A stretch of DNA of 58,744 nucleotides from Nonomuraea terrae (GCF_004348995.1 NZ_SMKQ01000030.1:1-58744), one strand, 5' to 3'; shown: positions 1 to 8,945, counted from the stretch's first letter. Made by a program: numbers and translations. Notes: generated from the sequence alone by a model not told the origin.

Positions 1-208
1 GCCCGACACAGACGACGACCTCGGCCCCGGACTCCTCGACCGCCGCGCGCAGCCGCGCGATGGCGTCGTGGAAGACCACCGGCAGCATCACCGTCGTCAG
101 CGACACCCCTTCCGGCGGCGTGGTCGCGGCCAGTCGCACCGCCTGCCACGACGGATTGACGCCGGAGCCGTCGAACGGCTCGAATCCGGTGAGCAGCACG
201 TGGGTCAT
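1..208 (-). CDS. pcp: Pyroglutamyl-peptidase I, N-terminal part (gene runs off the window)
   Basis: The minus-strand frame from the ATG at 208 reads MTHVLLTGFEPFDGSGVNPS and continues open to base 1. The opening VLLTGFEPFDG...NPS block is the family signature of pyrrolidone-carboxylate (pyroglutamyl) peptidase I, a cytoplasmic cysteine peptidase that removes N-terminal pyroglutamate. Only about 69 residues are present, so the catalytic Glu/Cys/His are mostly outside the window. A good ribosome site (GAGAGGAGAC on the minus strand) lies directly upstream of the chosen ATG. Family identity is confident; completeness of the gene cannot be judged. Confidence 0.85.
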   Translation of the reverse strand, partial: MTHVLLTGFEPFDGSGVNPSWQAVRLAATTPPEGVSLTTVMLPVVFHDAIARLRAAVEESGAEVVVCVG

Positions 209-377
209 GTGTCTCCTCTCATTCGCCGGCGCCGGTCAGCGGTGCAGGGGTCTGCGGAGACTCTCGGCAGCCCCGGCTCCGCCGTTTCGCGGCCCCGGTC
301 CCCCGGCGGGGGCCGGGGAGGGTCGTGTCGACAAGGTCCTGTCCTGGTCGGGGTGGTGCTCAAAAGGTCGGGAAACA

Positions 378-480
378 ACTCATAGGGAACGATCAACCGT
401 AGTCTCCCGGTGTCAGCCGTAGACGGCCGGGCACGAAGCGAGCGGCCCTTCACCGCGTTTCCGCTGGTGAAGGGCCGCTT
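378..480 (+). repeat. Imperfect repeat copy A, attachment-flank-like
   Basis: About 100 bp here aligns with 51671-51774 at roughly 85% identity by eye, in the same orientation. Shared blocks include GGGAACGATCAACCGTAG, CCGGTGTCAGCCGT, GACGGCCGG and the terminator hairpin. Copy B lies between an integrase remnant and a tRNA 3' fragment. This copy has neither next to it. Confidence 0.7.
441..479. terminator. Strong bidirectional hairpin terminator
   Basis: A perfect 14-bp stem (AGCGGCCCTTCACC, loop 455-465, GGTGAAGGGCCGCT) sits just beyond the stop codon of the leftward cupin gene. It probably ends that operon. The right arm is followed by TT only. Confidence 0.8.
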
Positions 481-490
481 GTGACGGGGG

Positions 491-952
491 CTACTGGTGC
501 CGGTCGTCGGTCTTGAGCTGTTCTCCGGTGGTGGAGACGAAGACGACGAGGAGCTCGGCTGGTTCTGTGTTGCTGGCGTTCTCTGTGGCCACGTGGTGGG
601 CTCCCGGCTGCTCCATCCAGTTCTCGCCTTGGTGGTATGTGCGCATCGGTTCGCCTTCGAGGTGGCTGCGTACAGTGCCTTCGAGCACGTAGGCGTAGAC
701 GAACGCGTCGCCGTGTCGGTGGGGCGCCGCTTCGGCGCCCGGCGGGAAGGTCACGGTCGCCGAGGTGAAGGTTTTGCCGTGGACGTTCGGGAGCACCTGT
801 TGGAACAGGGGTGTCAGGGTCTCGGAAGGGTGCTCCGAAGCCACGGCCGCAATGGCCGGGGTGGTCGGACGCTCCGTCGCAGGGGCGCATCCGACGAGCG
901 CGGCTGCCATGCCTGCGATCAGCACGCCGCCGGCGATTCGCACACTGATCAT
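491..952 (-). CDS. Secreted cupin-domain lipoprotein
   Basis: This is a 153-residue protein. Residues 1-22 form a lipoprotein signal ending in the lipobox LVGC, so the mature protein is probably tethered by Cys22 to the outer face of the membrane. The rest is a small cupin barrel. The motif PHRHGDAFVYAYVLEG carries the metal-binding histidines and acidic residue of cupin motif 1, and HHVATENAS supplies the motif 2 histidine region. No substrate can be assigned. Its ATG overlaps the stop of the upstream oxidoreductase by ATGA, so the two are translationally coupled. The hairpin at 441-479 follows it. Confidence 0.75.
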   Translation of the reverse strand: MISVRIAGGVLIAGMAAALVGCAPATERPTTPAIAAVASEHPSETLTPLFQQVLPNVHGKTFTSATVTFPPGAEAAPHRHGDAFVYAYVLEGTVRSHLEGEPMRTYHQGENWMEQPGAHHVATENASNTEPAELLVVFVSTTGEQLKTDDRHQ

Positions 953-1887
953 GAATGCTGCACCCCTTGATCGTCGGCGACCTGGATGATCGTCTTGCCG
1001 GGCGTGCGGCGGTGGCGGGTGAACGCGGAGGCCGTTTCGGAAAGCGGTCGCACAGCGCCGACGATGGGGTTGAGCCGTCCGGCCCTGACGCGCTCGGCGA
1101 GGTCGGTCAGCCGGGCGCGGTCGGGTTCGACGACGAAGAAGACTGCTCGCCCGTTCTTGGGCTGCACGGTAGGTGGCACGGCGATGGTGACCAGGGTGCC
1201 GCCCGGGCGTACCAGTTCGGCCGATCGCTCGAGAATGTCGCCGCCGATGACGTCGAACACCACGTCCACCTCGCCGGCATGGTGCAAATCGTCGGCGTCC
1301 AGGTCGAGGAAGGTCTGCGCGCCGAGGCCGAGCGCGACATCACGGTCGTCTGCTCGGCCGGTGCCGATCACACTGGCGCCCGCCTCCCGCGCGAGTTGGA
1401 CGGCGATCGAGCCGACGCCGCCCGCGGCGCCGTGAATGAGGACGGTCTGGCCGGCCGTGAGGTGGGCGTGGTCGAACAGTCCCTGCCATGCGGTCAGTCC
1501 GGAAATGGGCAGCGCGGCGGCCACGGCGTGGTCGATGTCGGCCGCGAGGGGGGCGAGGTTGCGAGCTTCCACCGCGGTGTATTCGGCCAGGGATCCGTTG
1601 CGGGCCCAGTCGGTCAGTCCGAACACCCGCTGGCCCACGGTGAGGCCGGTGGTTCCGTAGCCGAGCTCGACCACGGTGCCGGACAGCTCGTGCCCGGGGA
1701 TGCTGGGCGTCCGGTCGCGACCGGCGCGATCGGACCAGGTTGACGGCCAGTCGAGCTCTCCGGGGGTGAAGCCCGCTGCGTGCACGCGCACGATGACGTC
1801 GTTCTCCGCAGCGTGGGGGTAAGGCATGTCTGCCAGGGTGAGGCCGCCGACACCCGCGTCACGGTCTCGCACGGTGATCGCTCGCAT
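949..1887 (-). CDS. NADP-dependent zinc-free alcohol dehydrogenase / quinone oxidoreductase family
   Basis: This 312-residue medium-chain reductase has a GroES-like N-terminal half (VHAAGFTPGELDW, PGHELSGTVVELG) and a Rossmann half with the nucleotide motif HGAAGGVGSIAVQLA. No structural zinc cysteine cluster is visible, which fits the quinone reductase branch that transfers hydride from NADPH to quinones or enones. I start at ATG 1887 (MRAITVRDRD), which has GGAAAGGA upstream. A longer frame from 1947 adds 20 unlikely residues. It is the first gene of a two-gene operon with the cupin lipoprotein. Confidence 0.85.
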   Translation of the reverse strand: MRAITVRDRDAGVGGLTLADMPYPHAAENDVIVRVHAAGFTPGELDWPSTWSDRAGRDRTPSIPGHELSGTVVELGYGTTGLTVGQRVFGLTDWARNGSLAEYTAVEARNLAPLAADIDHAVAAALPISGLTAWQGLFDHAHLTAGQTVLIHGAAGGVGSIAVQLAREAGASVIGTGRADDRDVALGLGAQTFLDLDADDLHHAGEVDVVFDVIGGDILERSAELVRPGGTLVTIAVPPTVQPKNGRAVFFVVEPDRARLTDLAERVRAGRLNPIVGAVRPLSETASAFTRHRRTPGKTIIQVADDQGVQHS

Positions 1888-2071
1888 GCTCGAATCCTTT
1901 CCAGGATATTCGTCGGTATGGGGCTTCCGCGAGGGCTCGACACGCACCTCCGACCGCTGGTCGCCGCGCTGATGACGCCGAGGGTTCCGTTGAACGTCTC
2001 GCGGTCGCCGTCATCACCACGTTGGCGCAGCCGAGCACGACGAACGAATCACGACGTCCATTGCCGACCGG

Positions 2072-2710
2072 TCAGCTCGCCCAGGGCGAGCCGACGATGC
2101 GCTCGACCGTCGTCACGCGCTGGTAGCCGGGGATGAAGTGCTCGAGCACGTCGGAGTTCACGGTGCCGTCCGCGGTTTCTGGGCGGTTCTTGATCCCGTC
2201 GACGGTGGCCCGCAGGAACTCGTTCTTGAAGTCCCCTCGCGGGTGGACCGCGAGGATTTCGCCCAGCTGATCGGGTTCCAGCCCGTCCAGGCCGAAGCCG
2301 AGCACGTCGGTCAAGACGCCGAGGTGTGTGGTGGCGATCTCCGGGGCCATCCGGCCGGGGATGCCCGGCGTGGTGTGCAGCGCGATCGCCGTCCAGACGG
2401 TCTCGGCCGCTGCCGTCGAGAAACCACGGTCCAGGAGGAACTCGCGCGCGTGGTCGGCGCCATCGACTTCGAAGCGCTGCTCGACGTCGGAGAAGGGAGT
2501 CAGGAGGCCGGCGTCGTGGAAGATGGCCGCCAAGTAGAGCAGCTCCGGGTCCGGTTTCACGCCGAGCTTGTCAGCGTGGATCAGGCTGAAGAAGAAGACC
2601 CGACGGGAGTGGTGGTAGATGAGAGGGCTGGTCGCCTCCTGGATGAGCATGGTCGCTTCGGCGACCGCCGCTGTTTCAGGAACTTCCAACCCTGCGATGA
2701 CTTCTGGCAT
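2072..2710 (-). CDS. HD-domain hydrolase, cyanamide hydratase-like
   Basis: This 212-residue protein has the HD metal-site order: YHHSRRVFFF gives the first histidine, LAAIFHDAGL the HD pair, and later histidines lie in ADHAREF and ALHTTPG. The layout resembles the small HD proteins annotated as cyanamide hydratase-like or HDIG. The substrate is unknown. The gene stands alone and is divergent from the GlxA-type regulator to its right. The start codon is the first ATG before VIAGLEVPE; its ribosome site (GAAAG) is weak. Confidence 0.75.
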   Translation of the reverse strand: MPEVIAGLEVPETAAVAEATMLIQEATSPLIYHHSRRVFFFSLIHADKLGVKPDPELLYLAAIFHDAGLLTPFSDVEQRFEVDGADHAREFLLDRGFSTAAAETVWTAIALHTTPGIPGRMAPEIATTHLGVLTDVLGFGLDGLEPDQLGEILAVHPRGDFKNEFLRATVDGIKNRPETADGTVNSDVLEHFIPGYQRVTTVERIVGSPWAS

Positions 2711-3060
2711 GACGTCTGACTTTCGGGAAGTATGTCGGCTTGTGGGCTCTGTGTCCGACTTCTATGCTGCCCACCGATCCGGGCGCGGCGCCGCCTTCGT
2801 CCGGCCAGGAATCACCTATATCCGGACAGGGCGACATCAAGCCGCACCTCGCCGGCACGGCGAGGTCACCCAAGGGCGGTCGAGGGGTGGCTTCGGCCTG
2901 CCACCGGTTGAGCAACCCCCGCCCACGCGGATCAGCCGGTAACGGTGTGCTACCAATGAACGGTGTCCATGCCTCCTGCGTCGCCGCATCGACGGTGGTC
3001 AGTGCCCCGCCGGGGTCCGGCCGGTCACCGCGCGGATCCGGCTCCGGAGGGACCGGACCG
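2711..3060. other. 350-bp divergent intergenic region
   Basis: This stretch separates the leftward HD gene from the rightward GlxA-type regulator. I see no conserved coding frame. An in-frame ATG at 2956 could extend the regulator by 35 low-complexity residues (SAPPGSGRSPRGSGSGG), which I consider unlikely. Promoters for both genes should lie here, but I cannot fix their boxes. Confidence 0.4.
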
Positions 3061-4035
3061 GTGAACGCTGCCCCCCACCGGGTCGCGATCCTCGTCTATG
3101 ACGGAGTGACGTTGCTCGACGTCGCCGGTCCCGCCGAGGTGTTCAAGGAGGCGAACCGGTTCGGTGCCGACTACCGGATCGTGCTGCTGTCGCCGACCGG
3201 TGCGGACGTCACGTCGAGCCTCGGGGTCCGGATCGCGGTCGACGGCGCCGTCTCCCCGGAGCCGGCTTTCGACACGGTGCTGGTGGCCGGGTCCGATCTC
3301 TATCCACGCGCCCATGTCCCCGGCGACCTGGCGGACGCCACGCGGATACCGGCGGCTGCGGCCGGCCGGGTCGCGTCGATCTGCACCGGGGCGTTCCTCC
3401 TCGCCGCCGCCGGCCTCCTCGACGGCAAGCGCGCGACCACGCACTGGCAGGTCGTGCACGAGCTCGCCGTCCGGTGCCCGACATGCCGCGTCGAGCCCGA
3501 CGCGATCTACGTTCGCGATGGCACCACGTACACGTCGGCCGGGGTGACGGCCGGCATCGATCTTGCGCTCGCTCTCGTCGAGCAGGACCACGGGCCCCAC
3601 CTGGCGCGTGACGTCGCCCGCGCCTTGGTGGTGTACATGCAGCGTGCGGGCGGCCAGTCCCAGTTCTCCGCACCGCTGCAAGGGCCACCGCCCCGCTCGC
3701 CGGCTCTCCGCGACATCGTCGGCTTGGTGACGGCGAACCCCCGCGGAGACCACTCGCTCGGTGAACTCGCGAAACACCTCAACGTGAGCACACGGCACCT
3801 CACCCGGCTCTTCCACGACGAGCTGTCCACGACACCGGCCCGCTACGTGGAGAACATCCGATTCGACATGGCGAGGGCCCTGCTCGACCAAGGACACACC
3901 GCAACGCAGGCCGCGACCCTCGCCGGGTTCCCCAGTTACGAAAGCATGCGACGGGTTTTCGCCAGGAAGCTGTCGATCAGCCCTGCCGCCTACCAACGCC
4001 GGTTCAGCACGACCCGCCGCGCCGACGCGGGTTAG
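3061..4035 (+). CDS. GlxA-family transcriptional regulator (DJ-1/PfpI domain plus AraC HTH)
   Basis: The 324-residue product has an N-terminal DJ-1/PfpI-like sensor (VAILVYDGVTLLDVAGPAEVF, then SICTGAFLLAAAGLLDG around the nucleophile elbow). Its C-terminal double helix-turn-helix of the AraC class includes LAKHLNVSTRHLTRLFHDEL and AATLAGFPSYESMRRVFARKL. Such proteins usually activate catabolic or detoxification genes. I choose GTG 3061, preceded by GGAGGG, because homology-like sequence begins immediately after it. The likely target is not evident; the aldo/keto reductase genes that follow are on the other strand. Confidence 0.85.
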   Translation: MNAAPHRVAILVYDGVTLLDVAGPAEVFKEANRFGADYRIVLLSPTGADVTSSLGVRIAVDGAVSPEPAFDTVLVAGSDLYPRAHVPGDLADATRIPAAAAGRVASICTGAFLLAAAGLLDGKRATTHWQVVHELAVRCPTCRVEPDAIYVRDGTTYTSAGVTAGIDLALALVEQDHGPHLARDVARALVVYMQRAGGQSQFSAPLQGPPPRSPALRDIVGLVTANPRGDHSLGELAKHLNVSTRHLTRLFHDELSTTPARYVENIRFDMARALLDQGHTATQAATLAGFPSYESMRRVFARKLSISPAAYQRRFSTTRRADAG

Positions 4036-4210
4036 AGCAGCGCTCCACGACGTCGGACTCACGGAGCCGCTCGACAGCCACCAGCTGCCGTGCGGCCCGG
4101 TGACTTTCCGCCGGACGCCCTCGGCGATGGCGCGCCTTCCGGTGCAGCAGCCTTGGCTCCTCATGTGATGACGGGCAACCAGGTCGAGCGCCTTCTCCCC
4201 GACTCGGGCC

Positions 4211-5266
4211 TTACCGGGCTCGGGAGGTGACGCCGTTGACGGTGGCGCCGCGTTGCTGGTAGTCGACCGCCACCTGTTCGAGGAAGTCGGCTGGGAAGTT
4301 CAGGTGTGGTGTGGTGAGTGCCTCCAGCTCGGCGAGGTTCTCGTCGGGGATCGTGACGTCGAGGCTGGCCAGGTTGGCGTCGAGCTGCGCGGGGGTGCGG
4401 ACGCCGATGATGGTGGACGTCACCGGGTGCTGCTGGCGTACCCAGGCGAGGGCGACGGCGGCGATCGACGCCCCCAGGCCGTCCGCGATGCGCTGAAGCG
4501 CTTCCACGACCGTGAACGTCCGCTCGGTCAGCCGCGATGCGACGTGGTGGGCCCGGTTCGAGCCTGCCGGTGCCGGATCGTCCCGGGTGTACTTGCCGGA
4601 AAGCAGGCCGTTGGCGAGGGGGCTCCATGGGGTGACGCCGAGCCCGAACGCGCGAGCCGCGCCGAACAATTCTCCTTCGACGGTACGCTCCAGCAGGGAG
4701 TACTCGACCTGGATCGCCGCCACGCCCGTCCAGCCGCGGAAGCCGGCGATGGTGGCGGCGTGCGCGACGGCCCAGGCAGGCGTGTCGGACAACCCGATGT
4801 AACGGATCTTCCCGGCGCGCACCAGATCGTCGAGGGTCGACATCGTCTCCTCCACCGGAGTGTGCCGGTCGAGGTTGTGCTGCCAGTAGAGGTCGATGTA
4901 GTCGGTACCCAGCCGGCGCAGCGAGCCCTCGACCTGGTGGAGGATCGCCTTGCGCCCGGTGCCGCCGCCGTTGGGGTCACCCGGGAACAGGTTGGCGGCG
5001 AACTTGGTGGCGATGACCAGCCGGTCGCGCAGGTCTTTGTGGCCGGCCAGATACGCGCCGATGACCTCCTCGGAGCGCCCCTGGGAGTAACCGTTGGCGG
5101 TGTCGATGAAGTTGCCACCGGCCGCCGTGTAGCGAGCGATCAGCTCGTGCGAGGTGCCCTCGTCGGTGCCGAGGACCTCACTGCCGAAGGTCATCGCGCC
5201 GAGACAGAGCGGGCTCACACGCAGGCCGGTCGGGCCGAGTGTGCGGTAGGAGTCCAAGGACATCAT
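4211..5266 (-). CDS. Aldo/keto reductase
   Basis: This is a 351-residue TIM-barrel aldo/keto reductase. The catalytic set is visible: Asp in FIDTANGYSQG with Tyr six residues on, Lys in VIATKFAAN, and His in YWQHNLDRH. The C-terminal GVRTPAQLDANLASLD is the NADPH-binding end. It starts at one of two adjacent ATGs (5266/5263), with AAAGG upstream. It is about 40 bp downstream of a second aldo/keto reductase in the same direction, so the two likely share a transcript. The substrate is unknown. Confidence 0.88.
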   Translation of the reverse strand: MMSLDSYRTLGPTGLRVSPLCLGAMTFGSEVLGTDEGTSHELIARYTAAGGNFIDTANGYSQGRSEEVIGAYLAGHKDLRDRLVIATKFAANLFPGDPNGGGTGRKAILHQVEGSLRRLGTDYIDLYWQHNLDRHTPVEETMSTLDDLVRAGKIRYIGLSDTPAWAVAHAATIAGFRGWTGVAAIQVEYSLLERTVEGELFGAARAFGLGVTPWSPLANGLLSGKYTRDDPAPAGSNRAHHVASRLTERTFTVVEALQRIADGLGASIAAVALAWVRQQHPVTSTIIGVRTPAQLDANLASLDVTIPDENLAELEALTTPHLNFPADFLEQVAVDYQQRGATVNGVTSRAR

Positions 5267-5303
5267 CAATGTCGCCTTTCGATGAGTGGAACGTACCGGT
5301 CCG

Positions 5304-6332
5304 TCAGACCGCGGAGCGCTCGGCGACCGGGCGGCGGCGCAGGTTCACGTGTGAGATGGCCGGTGGGGTGTAGGACACGTCGTTGGGGCCGGCGTCGGTG
5401 CCGGGCGGAGCGATCTCGTCGATCCGGTCGAGGATCTCGTCGTCCAGGGTGACGTCGGCGCCGGCCAGCAGGTCGTCGAGCTGTTGCATGGTGCGCGGCC
5501 CGATGATCGCCGAGGTGACGCCCGGATGGGCGATCGCGAACGCCATCGCGAGGTGGGTCATCGGCAGGCCGGCCTTCTCGGCGAGCGGGATGAGCTGCTC
5601 GACGACGTCGATTTTGCGCTGGTCGGTGAAGTGCTGCGGCATGCTGCCGGATCGGTGGGTGTCCGTCTGCCGCCCCTTCCGGTAGCGGCCGGTGAGCAGG
5701 CCCTGGCCCAGCGGGCTCCAGACCAGGGTGCCCATCCCGTAGCGCTGACAGACCGGCAGCACCTCGCGTTCGATGCTCCGGTTGACGATCGAGTACGGCG
5801 GCTGCTCGGTCCGGAAGCGCTCCAGGCCGCGCCGCTCGGCGACCCACTGCGCCTCGACGATCTCCGAGGCGGGGAAGGTCGACGTACCGATCGCCCGCAC
5901 CTTGCCGCTGTGGACCAGGTCGGACAGGGCGGACAGGGTCTCCTCCACGTCGACCGCCGGGTCGGGGCGGTGGATCTGGTAGAGGTCGAGGTGGTCGGTC
6001 TGCAGGCGGCGCAGGGAGTTCTCGACGGCGGTCATGATCCAGCGCCGTGAGTTACCCCGGTGGTTCGGATCACCGCCCATCGGATAGTGCACCTTGCTGG
6101 CCAGCACGACGTCGTCGCGGCGGCCCTTGAGCGCCTTGCCGACGATCACCTCGGATTCGCCGGCGGAGTACACGTCGGCGGTGTCGACGAAGTTGATCCC
6201 TGCGTCCAGGGCCCTGTGGATGATCCGGATCGAGTCGTCGTGGTCGGGGTTGCCCATGGCCCCGAACATCATGGTGCCCAGGCAGTACGGGCTGACCTCG
6301 ATTCCGGTCCGGCCCAGCGTGCGGTACTTCAT
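5304..6332 (-). CDS. Aldo/keto reductase
   Basis: This 342-residue enzyme has the full catalytic set (FVDTADVYSAGESE, VLASKVHYP, LYQIHRPDP) and the NADPH-binding end IIGPRTMQQLDDLLAG. It starts MKYRTLGRTGIEVSPYCLGT, typical of the YajO/Tas-like branch. It lies upstream of the paralogous reductase at 4211-5266 and downstream of the F420-type nitroreductase, all on the minus strand, forming an apparent redox operon under the AraC gene at 7041-7940. The two reductases differ enough that they are not a recent duplication. Confidence 0.88.
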   Translation of the reverse strand: MKYRTLGRTGIEVSPYCLGTMMFGAMGNPDHDDSIRIIHRALDAGINFVDTADVYSAGESEVIVGKALKGRRDDVVLASKVHYPMGGDPNHRGNSRRWIMTAVENSLRRLQTDHLDLYQIHRPDPAVDVEETLSALSDLVHSGKVRAIGTSTFPASEIVEAQWVAERRGLERFRTEQPPYSIVNRSIEREVLPVCQRYGMGTLVWSPLGQGLLTGRYRKGRQTDTHRSGSMPQHFTDQRKIDVVEQLIPLAEKAGLPMTHLAMAFAIAHPGVTSAIIGPRTMQQLDDLLAGADVTLDDEILDRIDEIAPPGTDAGPNDVSYTPPAISHVNLRRRPVAERSAV

Positions 6333-6417
6333 GATTCCCCCTTGGAATCGTTCGGTGGATGATCGGCATGGTGACGTGGGCCCTGTGTGGGGTTGCGGCG
6401 TCGCCGATCAGTGAGGA

Positions 6418-6861
6418 CTATGCGGACGCCGGCTGCGTCCGCAACCGCTCGTCGTCGAACACGATCTCGACCAGCGGGCTGTGCGCCAGCCACTCGTCGA
6501 GGCTCTGACGCCGGCCGACCCGCGCCGCTATCTCGGGCCGGTTCTGCAGGTCGAGAACCGCGGTGATCACTCGCCGCCGTGTCGGTTCGTCCACCGGCAC
6601 CGCGGTCGCGGGCAGGTCGGCCCTGACCCCGTGCTTGAGATGCACGACGAACCGCGGATTGGCCCGCAAGTTCGCGTACCAGCCGCGGGGCACGGGCATG
6701 CCGGTCAGGTACCAGCGACCGTCCACGCGGTGGAACCAGATCTCGATACGGCGCGGCAGGCCGGTGCGTGCGCCCAGGGTCGTGATGTCGATCGTGCGCT
6801 CGGCCGCGGAGGAGTCCGGCCCGATGGCGAGGGCGCGGGCGATGGCTACGTTCAGAGTCAC
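6418..6861 (-). CDS. Deazaflavin (F420)-dependent nitroreductase-family protein
   Basis: This 147-residue protein matches the small split-barrel DDN family: ITTLGARTGLPRRIEIWFHRVDGRW, GMPVPRGWYANLRANPRFVVHL. Members use F420H2 (some FMN) to reduce quinones or nitro compounds. The best start is GTG 6861, because upstream residues in this frame are not protein-like. It has no ribosome site of its own. Instead its GTG overlaps by four bases the stop of a 15-codon leader ORF that has a strong ribosome site, so expression probably depends on reinitiation. Confidence 0.75.
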   Translation of the reverse strand: MTLNVAIARALAIGPDSSAAERTIDITTLGARTGLPRRIEIWFHRVDGRWYLTGMPVPRGWYANLRANPRFVVHLKHGVRADLPATAVPVDEPTRRRVITAVLDLQNRPEIAARVGRRQSLDEWLAHSPLVEIVFDDERLRTQPASA

Positions 6862-6905
6862 AGTTCGGTCTGCCGCTCGTCGTCGAGGGGCATGTCGCCG
6901 TTCAT
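6858..6905 (-). CDS. Possible 15-residue leader peptide coupled to the F420-type gene
   Basis: On the minus strand an AGGAGACGG ribosome site precedes an ATG at 6905 that encodes MNGDMPLDDERQTEL. Its TGA overlaps the GTG of the next gene (GTGA). Either it is a coupling leader or the authentic N-terminus lies in this frame with a one-base lesion at the junction. The composition is acidic and gives no functional clue. Confidence 0.45.
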   Translation of the reverse strand: MNGDMPLDDERQTEL

Positions 6906-7040
6906 TACCCGTCTCCTGCTGGTGGTGATTGTCGCGGAATTCGTGGCTCGTTCCGGTACATCCATGCAAGCAACGCGGCGCGCGCCGGGCCTTCACGATC
7001 CTTTCGCGTGGTTGCACAATCCTCTTCGCTCAGGTGGGAG

Positions 7041-7940
7041 TCACGGCAGCGCCGGCGCAGCCGGACCGGCTCCACCTCGCAGGCGCGCCGCGTCGACGCT
7101 GGGCGGGGCGCCGAACTGGCGCCGGTACTCCCGGCTGAACTGCGACGGGTTGTCGTACCCGACGCGCTGGCCTACGCCGGTGATGTCGTTCGGACGGTTC
7201 GCCAGCAACAACCTCGCCGCCTGCAGCCGGATCTGCTTCTGGAACTGAATCGGGCTCATCGCCGTCACCGCCTGGAAGTTCCGGTGGAAAGCGGAGACAC
7301 TCATCCCCGAAAGCCGCGCCAGCTCCTCGACCCGGAACGGCTGGGTGTAGTTCTCCCGGATCCACCGCACAGCGCGTTCGATGTGGCTCAGGCTGCTGTC
7401 CGCGAGGCCGAGCTGACGGACGGCGTCACCCTGTTCCCCGGTCATCAACCGCCAGAGGATCTCCCGCTTGACCAGCGGGACGAGCGCCTTCCGGTCCCCC
7501 GGCCGGTCAAGCAGGCGCAGCAGCCGTACGACAGCGTCGAGCAACTCGTCCGGGGCGTCACTGACCGCGATGCCCGGCGGGGCGGTGCCGGTGGACCGCG
7601 GCACCTCCCCCGGTCCGGTCCGCAGCAGCAGTTCCGCGATGACGGCAGGTTCCAGGGTCATCCCGAAACCGAGCGACGGGCGGGCGGTGTCGACGAAATG
7701 CCCCGTCACCGGCAGGTCGACCGAGGCGACGAGGTACTGGCCGGCACCGTACTCGTAGACGCGGTCTCCCAGCGCCAGACGCTTGCTGCCCTGAGCGATG
7801 ACCGCCAGCACCGTGCCGGACATCGAGGACACCGGCGCGACGGCGTGGTCGGCCTTGCAGACCCGGACGCCGTCGATGGCAGTGGCCAAGCCGGGACGCG
7901 CATGCCGTTCCAGCAGGTCACGAAGCTCGTCCAGAGACAT
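7041..7940 (-). CDS. AraC-family transcriptional regulator
   Basis: This is a 299-residue regulator. Residues 1-185 resemble the AraC-type N-terminal domain seen with oxidoreductase regulators (VCKADHAVAPVSSMSGTVLAVIAQGSKRLALG). Residues 190-285 hold the two HTH motifs (VEELARLSGMSVSAFHRNFQAVT and ITGVGQRVGYDNPSQFSREYRRQFG). It lies upstream of, and in the same direction as, the nitroreductase and both aldo/keto reductases, so it is the obvious candidate activator of that redox set. A weak GGTGGC precedes the ATG. Confidence 0.85.
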   Translation of the reverse strand: MSLDELRDLLERHARPGLATAIDGVRVCKADHAVAPVSSMSGTVLAVIAQGSKRLALGDRVYEYGAGQYLVASVDLPVTGHFVDTARPSLGFGMTLEPAVIAELLLRTGPGEVPRSTGTAPPGIAVSDAPDELLDAVVRLLRLLDRPGDRKALVPLVKREILWRLMTGEQGDAVRQLGLADSSLSHIERAVRWIRENYTQPFRVEELARLSGMSVSAFHRNFQAVTAMSPIQFQKQIRLQAARLLLANRPNDITGVGQRVGYDNPSQFSREYRRQFGAPPSVDAARLRGGAGPAAPALP

Positions 7941-8010
7941 GCCACCATTCCAGCACGCGAGCCGTCGACGGCCGGAGGAAGGTGCACGAACACACGCCCG
8001 GATGAGAGGT

Positions 8011-8757
8011 TCAGGCGATCAGCAGGCGAAGGCCGAGCTCTGCCGCGTCGAGATCGACGAGATCTCGGTTGCGTTCGGCCCACCGGCCGGATGCGAGGTC
8101 GTCACGGAGGCTGCGCACCGCGCGCCGCTCGGCCTCCGGCCCGACTCTGGCCCAGACCGACACCCCGCGACGGACGTTCTCGTCCAGGTACGCCTCCGGC
8201 CGACGCCAGTGGGCCTCGAAGAAGCCGTCAGCGCAGTCCCACGGGATGAGCACCGGTTCCATCCGGGCTCCGATCGCGTCGGCCTGCTCGGTCACCGAAG
8301 GCCGGCCGACAAGGAGGTCCGCGACCTCGGGCAGGTAGTCGCGAGTAAGCCAGAACCGATGACGCCATCCGGCGTCACTGGTGTCGTGCGTGAACACCAC
8401 CACGCGGCGAGCGACCCGCCGCATCTCGCGCAGGCCGGCAATCGGGTCCTGCCAGTGATGGACGGAGGAAACAGCCATCGCGGCGTCGAAGGACTGATCA
8501 TCGAACGGCAGGCTCTCGGCAGATCCGACCAGGCACGGCGCCGCGTCCGGAAGGCGCTGCGAACGCATGAGCGCCGACGGCTCCACCGCGAGGACGTGGC
8601 GGTCGGGGGGCTCGTAGGACCCGGTGCCCGCCCCGACGTTCAGTACGGTCCGGGCATCGCCGAGCGCAGCCCAGATCTGCGCGGCGATGCGCGGTTCAGT
8701 GCGCCGTGTCACGGTGTAGGCGGCCCCGATGGTGTCGTACAACTGCGCGCTGGACAT
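8011..8757 (-). CDS. SAM-dependent class I methyltransferase
   Basis: The 248-residue product has a SAM-binding motif I (VLNVGAGTGSYEP), an acidic motif II (VLAVEPSALM), and SAESLPFDDQSFDAAMAVSSVHHW typical of UbiE/Methyltransf_11 enzymes. The acceptor is unknown. The start at 8757 (MSSAQLYDTIG) has GGAAAGG upstream; a frame from 8796 would add 13 residues. It stands between the AraC gene and the large phosphoesterase, with the terminator at 8907-8945 insulating it from the latter. Confidence 0.82.
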   Translation of the reverse strand: MSSAQLYDTIGAAYTVTRRTEPRIAAQIWAALGDARTVLNVGAGTGSYEPPDRHVLAVEPSALMRSQRLPDAAPCLVGSAESLPFDDQSFDAAMAVSSVHHWQDPIAGLREMRRVARRVVVFTHDTSDAGWRHRFWLTRDYLPEVADLLVGRPSVTEQADAIGARMEPVLIPWDCADGFFEAHWRRPEAYLDENVRRGVSVWARVGPEAERRAVRSLRDDLASGRWAERNRDLVDLDAAELGLRLLIA

Positions 8758-8906
8758 TGACACTGCCTTTCCGGCTGTCACCCATCGTCCCCGCACCGTG
8801 CCTGTGCCCTCGGTGGCGTGCGGCTGCGCGGGATGCCGCTTGAGCGCATTTCACCATATGGATCGGCCACGGACGAGAGTGCTAGTGGACCGGCCATTCG
8901 ACGGCG

Positions 8907-8945
8907 CACGGGGCCGGCCCGGTTGGAGTCCGGGCCGGCCCCGTG
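8907..8945. terminator. Very strong hairpin after the large phosphoesterase gene
   Basis: A perfect 16-bp GC-rich stem (CACGGGGCCGGCCCGG with its complement) flanks a 7-base loop, 18 bases beyond the stop of the leftward phosphoesterase gene. Confidence 0.85.

Noticed and set aside
4211..7940. Aldo/keto reductases, nitroreductase and regulator as a biosynthetic gene cluster
   Set aside because: No scaffold-forming enzyme (PKS, NRPS, terpene synthase, RiPP) is present; a redox or detoxification operon explains the set.
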